DNA from: Mesorhabditis belari
Taxonomy: Eukaryota > Nematoda > Chromadorea > Rhabditida > Rhabditidae
Direction: 5' to 3'
NCBI GenBank assembly: GCA_958450365.1
Contig: CAUEEP010000932.1
Span: 1,934,501 to 1,998,500 of the forward strand
Length of the DNA stretch: 64,000 bases
Numbering within the stretch: the first letter of the stretch is position 1; every line of letters starts with the position of its first letter. Under the pieces are notes generated by a model. That model had not been told where the DNA came from and searched no databases. It saw only the letters and a program-made list of their open reading frames with translations. Positions 48,324 to 57,375 of this stretch are shown piece after piece. The position numbers were made by a program, and so were the translations under genes.

Positions 48324-48967
48324 TTTCATGGTATGTGATGTGTTCCATGATATCATGATATCATTTCCTTTCAACCTTTTGAACCTGACTCTCTTACGAT
48401 TTAAGATCTAGATTAGGTAGTTTATTCGCTGCAAAATGTTTGCCTCTTTAAGACAAAAAAGTGATATATGTGACGAATAAATACTGTACAACACAACGAA
48501 ATGTTACACTATTGCTATAACACATCGAACTTTCCTGAAAAGCGTCAACTTACACTCAACGTACATTGCTCTCTCGAGCCCGTGTAAGGGGCTCTCATCG
48601 GGCGCTGCCCGCACCTTCTCCGTTTGCCACCGACGGACAACTGCAAGAAAACTAGAAGGAATCGGTGAGTTTTGTTGAGATTTTAGGTTACTAATTTACA
48701 GATTAGGATGTTCATATTTAACTGGAAATTTAAAGATCAGTATCCGTTTTCCGGCTTTTCCTTTTCTTTTTCGAATTCCCATATTGATTTTACCATTTTT
48801 ATGTTATCAACATTTTATTGTATTGTCGAGTATTTATTCGTCACATATACCACTTTTTTGGCTTAAAGAGGGCAACATTTCGCAGCGAATAAACTACCTA
48901 ATCTAGATGTTAAATCCTAAGAGAATCAGAAAAGGCTGAAATGAGAAACCTGAAAAAATGAGACATA
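48324..48967. repeat. 3' flank of FBL-17, GC-richer spacer, reverse solo flank
   Basis: 48324-48555 is a type B flank (GACGAATAAATACTGTAC, GTTACACTATTGCTATAAC). 48560-48670 is GC-richer (GGGCGCTGCCCGCACC) and unrecognised. 48800-48960 is a reverse 3' flank without a gene (AGTATTTATTCGTCACATAT, CTACCTAATCTAGATG), interrupted by the next element at TA 48966. Confidence 0.55.
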
Positions 48968-49611
48968 CAGTGCCGGACAAAAGTTTAGGAATATGACCTC
49001 AAGTTATGGAAAAAGCTCAATATCTTTTAGAAGGTGAAGAATTTGATTTAGGTCTTAAAAGCATTTTTGCTTGTCTCAATTTCAGGAATTAACCACATTT
49101 TATAACAGGTCACAAATCTGAATACAAAAAAAGTCTTTGAGACTTTACAGGAAAGAGCCGGTATTCTAGCCGGACAAAAGTTTAAGAACAAACATTGTTT
49201 TAATGCAATATTTCATTTTTCACTGATTTTTTTGGCATTTTTATATTACTTTTTAGAAAGAATGGCCAAAACTCCACGAAGCTCACCTTCTGATGTGAAT
49301 ACCATTGTCCGAATGAGGGATCTACAAAGCAAGACCTTTGAAGAGATCGCTACGGCAATAGGACGAAAAAGGCACTCTGTTTGGCAAGCTTATCAACGTA
49401 GGAAGAACCCGAAGCCGAAAAAGAAGATGGGAAGACCTCGAAAAACCAGTGACACGTAAGTTTTTTTGAGATTTCCTTTTTAAATGTGCAAAATATTGCT
49501 CAGGATGAATCGACGCATCACACTAGCTTCCAAGAAGAACCCGTTTTTGACCGGTCCTGAGGTTCGTGAAGCTGTTGGAGCGTCGAATGTTCATCAGAGA
49601 ACAATACAAAG
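48968..49611 (+). mobile_element. 5' part of a second Tc-type transposon
   Basis: Starts CAGTGCCGGACAAAAGTTTA after TA, and the core GCCGGACAAAAGTTTA is repeated at 49169, again suggesting two binding sites per end. The transposase starts at 49262: MAKTPRSSPSDVNTIVRMRD, LQSKTFEEIATAIGRKRHSV (first helix-turn-helix), KKKMGRPRKTSDT (GRPR minor-groove motif), an intron at 49456-49503, then MNRRITLASKKNPFLTGPEV, REAVGASNVHQRTIQS. It is cut off after about 105 residues, where FBL outer 3' flank sequence follows. The catalytic half and right end are missing. The frame itself is undamaged. Confidence 0.82.
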
Positions 49612-50039
49612 TGATTAATTGATTTTTTGTCACAAATTTTGGCTAAATTCTTGAAATCAGAATGTCTTTTTTTAGATCTCTAACTCCAGGAAAAGTGATG
49701 GGTCCAAAGCCTCGAAATCAAATCGAGAAGCAACTTTTCATGGAAAAAAGGAAAGTATTTCCCATCAGTTTTATCCACATTCTCGAATTGTGCAGAGCCT
49801 TTCCTTCTCCATCCCTTCTTAAAGTTAAGAGATCACGGCTATAAATTTCCGCAGCGAAACGAACGGACTACGGTAACTGTACCGAATATTAGGACTACGC
49901 TAATCCGGGAAATTGAGACGAAAAGAAATACAGTAACTGTTCCGTTATACAGTGGCCTGGCTGCAGTAGCCCAGTCAGTGAATGAACCGTTTTAGCCAGA
50001 CTAAAAGACGTATGAGCCAAGTATACCAATATTTGACCC
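49612..50039. repeat. FBL outer 3' flank and CTACGGTAAC repeats
   Basis: 49625-49720 (GGCTAAATTCTTGAAATCAG, AGTGATGGGTCCAAAGCC) is outer 3' flank. 49855-50020 matches 26200-26350 (GGGAAATTGAGACGAAAAG, CAGACTAAAAGACGTATGAG). Confidence 0.5.
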
Positions 50040-50236
50040 ATCACTTTTCCGGGTTAGAGCCCGGAGAAGTATTATCTACATCTGCAATGGATAGACGCCG
50101 TTCTCAACAAGATCCTCTTCATCCGTTACCTCTTTCTCCTCTACCGCAACCTCCAATCAACCACAGCATTAACTTGGCCAAGAAGCTTGGCGCGACTTAC
50201 CACCACGATTTGGAGGGACTCCCTGAGGCTCCCTGA
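50040..50236 (+). pseudogene. Fragment of the unrecognised retroelement-like ORF
   Basis: GLEPGEVLSTSAMDRRRSQQ, then DPLHPLPLSPLPQPPINHS and NLAKKLGATYHHDLEGLPEA. It matches 41837-42079 almost residue for residue. In both places the fragment is embedded between the same FBL outer 3' flank sequences, so the two may be copies of one insertion. Confidence 0.42.
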
Positions 50237-50655
50237 GGATCGTTTAAAAGTTCTACTATACTCGATAGAAGTATAAAAAAGGTGTTTTATTTCAATATCC
50301 CGATTCAAAAAGTGAAAATCGTTTGTGGTTCGTCCTTACCGTTTTCTAGAGCTGAGAACCCGGTTTGCAATGGAAAATCGGGTTTTTCGTGGTTTAGAGC
50401 GATAACTTTTTTAGGGTTAGAGATGTAAAAAAACCATTGTGATTTGAAGAATCTAGTCAGAATTTGTGAAAAAAAATTGTTTGGAAGTAAGGAAATCAAG
50501 CGTCGTTTATTTATTCGTCACATATTCGCCCTAAAAATCACATTTTTTCAGCGAATAAACTTTAAGGATCTAGCCGTCAAATGGTAATGAGAAAAAGCTG
50601 AAATGAGAAACTTGAGAAAATGAGACATATATCTTGAGATTGCACAATTGGACCA
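50237..50655 (-). repeat. 3' flank of FBL-18, type A
   Basis: Reverse type A flank: GTGTTTTATTTCAATATCCC, AACCCGGTTTGCAATGGAAA, CATATTCGCCCTAAAAATC, AAGGATCTAGCCGTCAAATG. Confidence 0.65.
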
Positions 50656-51693
50656 TTAATAAAATAATTTCCCTAGTGTACACCAACCTCCGTATACTTT
50701 TTTGATATCAATTTGATAACGAAAAGCGTGAGGAGGCCGATGAAAGTAAAGGATCTCGTGATCGTCCCGAAGTACTTCCTTTTCTACAAGTCGAATGTGA
50801 GCTTGAAGGAAGATAGTAGTGAGTTCCTCGGATCTCAGATCCCCACTCCTCATGTGATCCCTAAGGAAATGAAGGTGAAGATAAGCATTGAAATGATTGT
50901 TCCTCAGGAAGAATCTAACAAAATCCACGAAACTATCCCAATTAACCTGAAATAGTGTGAGCGAGACATTTTCTTTCATTAACGAGTGATGTTCTTTGAA
51001 AAGGTCAAAAGGAATATAGAGCAAATCGAGACATTTACAGAGCGTCCAGAGATTCTCCATAAGCCGCAGAATTTCACGATTAACATCACCAGAAACATCC
51101 CGGCTGCCACGTGGAAAATGAATTCTCACTCTTTTGCACACTTGGATCGAATTAAACATTGGGCGAAGCGAGCGAGTGACGCTTGAATCTCTATTCAATT
51201 CGAAGCTTACATGGTCCAAAGGCTTTCTCTTATTGAGCGGCAAAAACTTCTGGACATCAAATTTTGGGGAACTCGTCTTGTTTTCATCAAAACACTTTTC
51301 AATAGAGCGTATTTCCAACTCCGCGAAATGTGCGAGCTTTCGAAAAAGTCGCCCGTGAAGGGGATTCACTTGCACCGTCACATCACTTCCACGGCGCGAG
51401 ATCTCGTGGCTCCAGAAAGAAAGCGAAGGGTTATCTTCTTGTGAGATACTGTGATGTAATATATAAATGCTAATCGCACTTGCCACAATTCGTCCGTTGT
51501 CTTCATCTATTTTCGCGTCGAACAGCTTCACTTCAAGGCGTTCGAAATTTGACGGGATTGGCCCACAAAATAGGACGAATGAGCGCAGATCGTGATTCAC
51601 TTTCAGCAATTGAAGTGCCTCAAACACCTTCAATTTATGCAGAATCCGTGTTTTGAGAAGAGACGGCAAAGAAGGGAAACTTTGGCAAGTCAT
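50656..51693 (-). CDS. FBL-18, intact F-box-like family protein (345 aa)
   Basis: The longest intact member, single exon, start MTCQSFPSLPSLLKTRILHK. SHEISRRGSDVTVQVNPLHG is the cassette shared with FBL-2 and the second half of FBL-8. The block after LEIRS has an extra IEKC joined to FDENKTSSPKFDV, as if the two versions found elsewhere (IEK and FDENK) were placed in series. LRPMFNSIQVCKRVRIHFPR, ILRLMENLWTLCKCLDLLYI and FQVNWDSFVDFVRFFLRNNH show more changes than usual in otherwise conserved blocks. Tail YGGWCTLGKLFY. Possibly under relaxed constraint, though no lesion is seen. Adaptor role inferred. Confidence 0.8.
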   Translation of the reverse strand: MTCQSFPSLPSLLKTRILHKLKVFEALQLLKVNHDLRSFVLFCGPIPSNFERLEVKLFDAKIDEDNGRIVASAISIYILHHSISQEDNPSLSFWSHEISRRGSDVTVQVNPLHGRLFRKLAHFAELEIRSIEKCFDENKTSSPKFDVQKFLPLNKRKPLDHVSFELNRDSSVTRSLRPMFNSIQVCKRVRIHFPRGSRDVSGDVNREILRLMENLWTLCKCLDLLYIPFDLFKEHHSLMKENVSLTLFQVNWDSFVDFVRFFLRNNHFNAYLHLHFLRDHMRSGDLRSEELTTIFLQAHIRLVEKEVLRDDHEILYFHRPPHAFRYQIDIKKVYGGWCTLGKLFY

Positions 51694-51838
51694 CAATTTC
51701 TTTTGTTAGACAAAAAGATATGTATTTGGATGATAGGAGGACTAAAGGCGAGGAAAATGCCCGAAGCAAAGCAGCCCGAACCTAATTGGAGTGACATTTT
51801 ACCTTCGCTTGGAAAAATTCTAAGAATTCGCCCATTTG
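51694..51838 (-). promoter_or_regulatory. 5' flank of FBL-18, joined to FBL-19
   Basis: Reverse upstream flank with AAGCAGCCCGAACCTAATTG in place of the usual GCGCGAACGTAATTGG, cut at about 51815 where a headless FBL copy on the other strand begins. Confidence 0.5.
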
Positions 51839-52543
51839 GTGATAATCTGTACTGAAATGAGGACGAGTTCCCAAAAATTGGATGTCCAGAAGTTTTTGCC
51901 GCTCAATAAGAGAAAGCCTTTGCAACGCGTAGGCTTCGATTTTGATTTCAATACAGATTCAAGCGTGACCCGCTCGCTTCTCTCAATGTATAGTGCGATC
52001 CAAGTGTGCAAAAGGTGACAATCATTTTTCCACATGGCAATCGTGATGTTTCTGATGAAGTTGATCGTGAAATTCGCCGATTTATGGAAAATCGCTGGGG
52101 CTCTGTGAGTTTCTCCATTTGGAATTTCTTCGTTTTGACCTTATCCAAGAAAATCTTTCGTTAATGAAAGAAGATGTCACGCTCCTACTATCATACGATA
52201 ATTGGGAGAGTTTCGTGGATTGTGTGAAATTCTTCGTGAGGAGCAATCGTTTCAACCATTTTAATGCTTATCTTTGGATTGACTTCTGAGGGATGACGTG
52301 AGGAGGGGGGATCTGAGATACGAGCAACTCACTTCTATCTTCCTTCAGGCTCACATTCCGCTTGTTAAGAAGATCACGAAAGCCGCTTGTTAAGAAAATC
52401 ACGAAAGCCTCGTCTTTCATCGGCCTCCACACACTTTTTACTATGAAATTAGTACCTTGAACGATCAATGTATACTAACGAAATCTGATCTCCAACACTT
52501 CGGATGAATTAGAGAAATACTTTTTGATCACCAAGTTGTGTAA
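51839..52543 (+). pseudogene. FBL-19, headless family member with several lesions
   Basis: Homology begins at ICTEMRTSSQKLDVQKFLPL, so the F-box-like third is absent. One base is lost at about 52014 (CAAAAGGTGAC) and another at about 52098 (GCTGGGGCTC). TTCTGAGGG at about 52285 gives a stop where relatives have TTCTGGGGG. A segment of about 25 bases containing GCTTGTTAAGAA and ATCACGAAAGCC is duplicated in tandem at 52355-52407. The region before the stop carries the same extra GAAATCTGATCTCCAAC-type piece as FBL-5. Clearly dead. Confidence 0.75.
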
Positions 52544-53260
52544 TTTCATGATATGTGTCTCATTTTCTCAAGTTTCTCATTTGTTACACTATTGGTATAA
52601 GAGATTGAACTTTCCGTAAAAAGTGTCAACTGAAACTACAGAGCCAAACGATGAGGCTTTTGGGCATTTGAATATGACACAGCGATGCTGCATAAACCCT
52701 TGCTTCATGAATATTCCTTAAACACCAAATAGTAAGCAGAAATTTTATTTTCTGTTAAATTCTGTTAAATCTCTCTCCGTTAAATTTTCCGGTTTCGTGA
52801 GTTGAATTGATTAGAATCAAACTTTTGATGTTTTTATGGATAGTCTTAGGGAGTTTTAGTAAGCTTTTAAGGTTATTCTTTACTTAGAAACTCTTATAGA
52901 ACTTGTTATGACAACATTTGAGGTACTCTCTAATCGCAGGCCAAAATAGCTTTCCTTAACACTTTTTAAAACGATTATTTAGCTAATGAACATTGAGGAC
53001 TTTCTAGCATTATTCACACCAGCCAGAGTTCCGTATGAAATTTGACTTCAACAATGCTGACTTTTTTGTAAAGAGGAGACTAAAATTAGAAAACTGCACA
53101 AGTCGATTTGAAGAAGGATCTTGCCATAAAATTAACTGATCAGTAAGGGAAATCTGATCAATAAAGTGTGTAATCAATAAAATTAAAATTTGTGGTTATT
53201 GGGCTAGTTTATTATACGCCACCATGCCCGTGAGGCTTCGGGTAAAGCATAAAGTAGCAT
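52544..53260 (+). repeat. Short FBL 3' flank piece and repeat R1
   Basis: 52544-52635 is a shortened type B flank (GTTACACTATTGGTATAAG). 52640-53260 is R1 lacking its terminal AGGGTGCTCC part: GAATATGACACAGCGATGC, TTCTGTTAAATCTCTCTCCG, GTTGAATTGATTAG, GATCAATAAAGTGTG. Confidence 0.6.
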
Positions 53261-53769
53261 AAAGTAATCGATGAAGGTGTAAATTCGATAGTGAAATATC
53301 ATGATCATGAAATTACACAACTTAACCATCACAAAAAGAGTTTCTCTAGTATCTCGATGACGATATCTCGATGCGATGACGCATAAACTCTTGCTTCACC
53401 AAATTTTCCTGGAACACAAAATAGTAGGCCAAAAATTTCATTTCCAAAGTTTATCTCTAGGTTCGAAAGTGAACTGCAGCCATCAAAGCGATGTTACCCG
53501 TTCTCACTTCGGTCCCCTCGATAAACTCTTGCGTCGACCATCGAATTCGTGCATTGTTCAAGAATGACCGCGTGGAGGCACTGAGTTATTCAACGAGGAA
53601 GTGATGGATATCTAAAAGAAATAGATGAAAAGCGGAAAATAGACGCATTGTGAAATAAATAAATCAATGAATCAATCTAAAAATCAATAAAGTTTTGATT
53701 AATAAATAATTCTTGAGGATTCGATGGCGAAAAAGTGCTCTGTAAATGAGCGACCGAATTCCGATTTAA
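53261..53769. repeat. Spacer with TTTATCTCTAGGTTCG repeat
   Basis: 53265-53350 includes a trace of FBL 3' sequence (TGATCATGAAATTACACAAC). 53444-53560 matches 34956-35080 and 54915-55010. 53630-53770 is AT-rich with CAATGAATCAATCTAAAAATC; no gene. Confidence 0.45.
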
Positions 53770-54400
53770 GCCAAATCATTAATAGCTCTTCGAGAAGGCG
53801 GTCCGCAATCTGAAGCAACATTGGAGGGATGTTATGATAACGATGGTGCTATTGTTTGGAATAAATTGTGATCTAAAGAAAATTTGATTAAATTTAATCT
53901 TCGCAATTTCTTTTTCATCAACCTACTGGAACCTCTTCTCACTTTTCCCATCACGATACCATCAACCATTCAAAGCCAACTATTTCCATTCACTTTTCTA
54001 CACTTCTCTTCTCATTTATTTAAAAATCCACATAAAAGTTTTATTTCCCTAGATATAAAAGTGCGCCCACTTTCTGATCAGCTACGGAGGTGGCTACTGG
54101 ACACGTTTTAGAGCAGATATCCGTCGGGTTACGGTATGCTTTAGAGTCAGATATGGCACAAAGTTCTCAGATTCTAACAAATTATTGTGCTTGACCAAAT
54201 TTCCTAATCATAAGCCTCGTTCACCTTTTTGCGGCTGAGAAAAACTTGAAAGACGGCTCTGAACAGATCTGACTGTGGCAGATTGTGGCAGATTTGATTG
54301 GATCGGCAAAAGTCAATAAAGAGAAATAGAAAGGCAAACGAGTATCAAAACATGGGAAAAGAGGCATGCAAAATGCTATGTTGCTCAAAAGCTACTAAAA
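53770..54400 (+). repeat. R2 copy with long outer region, partner of 60195-60850
   Basis: R2 (TTAATAGCTCTTCG to TTTATTTAAAAATCC) followed by GATCAGCTACGGAGGTGGCT, GCAGATATCCGTCGG, CTAACAAATTATTGTGCTTG and GGCAAACGAGTATCAAAACA. The same order over 600 bp occurs at 60195-60850. Confidence 0.6.
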
Positions 54401-55063
54401 AGGGAAGGAAAAGCCGGAAAAGGCGGAAAACAGATACTGTACTTTAAATTTCCATAAAGATATGCAAATCATTTTAGCTACAGTATACTCGGGCTCAGCT
54501 GAGATGGGGAAACATTTCAGCTACCCTTTCGCTATGGAATTGGTTCGGGTTGGAATTTTCCCTCACTAATTAATACCAGAGTTAAGCCAGGTCAGAGCAA
54601 GAGTCAAGTTAGGACCAGGCCCAAGTCACCTGGGCAAGTCAATTGAAACCACAGTGTCTAGGTAGACTAGAGAGGTCTAGCTTACACTGTATAGGGTGCC
54701 TCATACACACGGTGCTCCAAAAAGAGTCAGTTCAGCTCGATTTGTCAGAATTGACTGCTGATGGCTGATGACTGCGTGAAATTTCAAATTTTCGCTTTTC
54801 GAGCCAAATGATCAGGCATTTGTGGATATGAATATGACATAGCCATGACGCATAGACTTTTGCTCCATCAATTTTCCTAAGACACAGATAGTGGGCCCGA
54901 GATTTTATTTCCAAAGTTCACAGCGATGCTACCAGTTCTCATCTCGGTTCCCTCAATAAACCCTTGCGTCGACCATCGAATTCTTGCGTTGTTTCGACAG
55001 GTGCATCGAGTTATTGCTGGCAAATTCGTTCCATTTTGGGTCCTTTTGAAATGTAAGTTCTTC
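54401..55063 (+). repeat. Outer repeat and partial R1
   Basis: 54400-54700 is the TACTGTACTTTAAATTTCC to ACACTGTATAGGG repeat. 54712-54900 is the start of R1 (GGTGCTCCAAAAAGAGTCAG). 54915-55020 is the third copy of the GATGCTACCAGTTCTCA / CCTTGCGTCGACCATCG sequence. The mariner element inserted at 55064. Confidence 0.55.
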
Positions 55064-55065
55064 TA

Positions 55066-56332
55066 TTAGGTTGTTAACCCAAAAAGGGCGCTTTTTGTGC
55101 ATGAAGGTTTTTGGAATAATTACAAAAATCGCATTCAAGATTTTCTTTGTTTTTCTTGTTTTTCTAATAACTTTTTACAATTTTTAATCAAATATTTTGG
55201 TTTAGGTTTCCATTCTCGGGAGCAATGCCAACAACAAATCGACCCACCCCGGAAGTATGGCACAAGGATTTGCACCATTGCTATCAACAACACAAATCTG
55301 CCGCCGAATTAGCTTGGGAAATCAACGATTTTTATGGATTCAAAGTTGTGACTACTCGCACATGGTTTCAAAAGTTTCGGAATGGCCGAACAAACATGAA
55401 GAGGAAGAGTGGAAGCGGAGGCCACAACAAGATTAATCGTCGTATTCTTTGGCAACGACTACGGCAAAATCCTGAAGGTACGGCACGACAACTTGCTGCG
55501 GGTCTTTTTTCGCACGTAACCATGTGGAAATATTTGAAAAAAACCGGGCGCAAGTGTAGAAAGCAACAACAAATTCCTCACCGACTGACTCCAGCAATCA
55601 AAGCCAAACGAGCTCTTCTGTGCGGCCGCCTCTTGAGCAAATATCGTCATGGACGGCTTCCATTGGATACAATAGTAACACACGATCAAAGCTGGGTCTT
55701 TTATGATGGAAGAGTCGTTCGAAAACAATGGTTGAAACCTGGGCAAACTGGAGCTGCGGTCCCAAAACGCGATGTTCATGGGAAGAAACAGATGTTATGT
55801 ATGTACTGGTGTTCGCGAGGACCATTGTTTTGGCAGCTACTCCCAATCGGTCAAACATTGACCGCTGACGTTTATATTCGATATGCAAAGAGTTGAAAAT
55901 GGATTGGTCACTATGCGTGCAAATGGACAATGGATTGGTCCAGTCAATCTCCTCGAAGACAATGTTCGCCCACATCGTGCCACAAAATCGACTCAGTTTG
56001 TGCAAAATACTCTGGGATGGAATCGTTTGGATCATCCCCCTTACAGCCCAGACGTTGCACTACGGATTTTCATCTTTTTCTCTCATTGAAAAACTTTTTA
56101 CGGGGAAAAAGTTTCAAGACCGAAGCTGAGGTACGGGACGCTATCGACGACTTTTTTGTTTCAAAAAATGCCGATTTTTTCGAGAAAGGACTTAAGAAAC
56201 TTCCAAAAAGATGGATGAATGTCAAAACCAGACGCGGAGATTACATTGTTTAATTATATGTTGTTGAAATAAATTGTTATAGTTTTAAAACAGTCATACG
56301 CAAAAAGCGCCCTTTTTGGGTTAACAACCTAA
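55066..56332 (+). mobile_element. mariner element with perfect 32-bp terminal repeats
   Basis: TTAGGTTGTTAACCCAAAAA opens the left end, and its inverse closes the right end, identical over 32 bp; TA flanks at 55064-55065 and 56333-56334. Length is 1267 bp. The ends start TTAGGTTG like those of the other mariner here but otherwise differ, so this is a separate subfamily. Near-perfect terminal repeats argue for a fairly recent insertion despite a broken transposase. Confidence 0.92.
55225..56253 (+). pseudogene. mariner transposase with two frameshifts
   Basis: Starts MPTTNRPTPEVWHKDLHHCY. Helix-turn-helix SAAELAWEINDFYGFKVVTT and TWFQKFRNG follow, then RLTPAIKAKRALLCGRLL. The first catalytic motif is VTHDQSWVFYDGRVVRKQWL, followed by VHGKKQMLCMYWCSRGPLFW. 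After YIRYAK the frame slips at about 55880, and the second motif LLEDNVRPHRATKST is read in the next frame. At about 56060, within PPYSPDVA, the frame slips again, and TDFHLFLSLKNFLRGKSFKT to RRGDYIV completes the protein. All three acidic residues can be identified. It would be inactive as it stands. Confidence 0.88.
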
Positions 56333-56334
56333 TA

Positions 56335-57000
56335 TCAACCATTCAAAGCCAACTATTTCCATCCTTTCAAAAAACCTTTCAAAACAAGTCACATTACAAT
56401 CGAAACAACCCAAAATCCGGCTTCCAACTTTCAGATTCGAATCCTGACGGAACCATTCACTTGAATCCCATACTTTCATTCAATCTCTTTTCTCAAATTT
56501 TGGCTAGATTCTGGAAATTCAAATGGTTTTTTTAGATCTCTAACCCAAAAAAAGTTATGGATCAAAAGCCTCGAAATCAAGCCAAAAAGCAACTTTTCAA
56601 GCAAGAATGAAAAGTATTTTTTTTCGTGTACCAAAACGTGAAAATCTTTTTTCAATGCAAGATTTCTGTCTGTACTGTCTTTCCATTTATTCGTCACATA
56701 TTTGCCCTAAAAATCACATATTTTTAAAGGTACTGAAAAAAGCAAACATTTGGCAGCGAATAAACTACCCAATATCGATTTTAAATCGTAAGAGAATCAG
56801 AAAGGGCAATTGGTAATTGAAGTCAAATTTTGCCATCGCTTCTGCCCCAACAATGTTTCTCTGATTAGATTGATAATAAATCGATAAAACCTCACCGAGT
56901 TGATCCAATCGGATAGATCTAATCGCTCAGCACAACACGATGAGGGTGGCTAGGAGTCGCTTGCGAGAGTTGAGAGCGGCCAGGTGGTGTCCAAAATTTG
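56335..57000. repeat. FBL outer 3' flank pieces
   Basis: 56335-56360 continues the R2-like CAACCATTCAAAGCC broken by the mariner. 56370-56620 is outer 3' flank (TTTCAGATTCGAATCCTGAC, GGCTAGATTCTGGAAATTC, AACCCAAAAAAAGTTATGG). 56690-56815 is a reverse flank sliver (TTATTCGTCACATATTTGCC). 56880-56960 has AGCACAACACGATG. No gene. Confidence 0.5.
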
Positions 57001-57045
57001 ATGTCCAGAGGTTTTTGCCGCTTAATGAGGGGAAGCCTTTGGAAC
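56993..57045 (+). pseudogene. FBL-20, 53-bp sliver of a family member
   Basis: Reads KFDVQRFLPLNEGKPLEH, the central KFDVQKFLPLNKRKPLE block, with nothing of the family on either side. It joins FBL 3' flank sequence immediately (GAATCTGAAAGTTACAAG), so a deletion with one end in the middle of the gene and one in the downstream flank explains it. Confidence 0.6.
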
Positions 57046-57375
57046 ACGAATCTGAAAGTTACAAGTCGAATCTTGGCCTTTTTCCATTGTAAAATGACTT
57101 CTTTTTGAAAGGTTTCGATTCTCGATCACACCGATAGTGTAAGATTTGACTGTAGTGTAAGTTGACACTCTTTAAGGAGAGTTTGATATATTATACCAAT
57201 AGTGCAACATTTCATTGTATTCTACAGTATTTATTCGTCACATATAAACACACTTATCTCTTAAGGAGGCAAACATTTAGCAGCGAATAAACTACCTAAT
57301 CTAGATGTTAAATCGTAAGATAATCAGCAAAGGTTGAAAGGAAAGACCTGAGAAAATCAGAAACATAGCATGAAA
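57046..57375 (-). repeat. 3' flank of FBL-21, type B
   Basis: Reverse flank with CACACCGATAGTGTAAG, ATACCAATAGTGCAAC, AGTATTTATTCGTCACATA and CTACCTAATCTAGATG. Confidence 0.65.
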
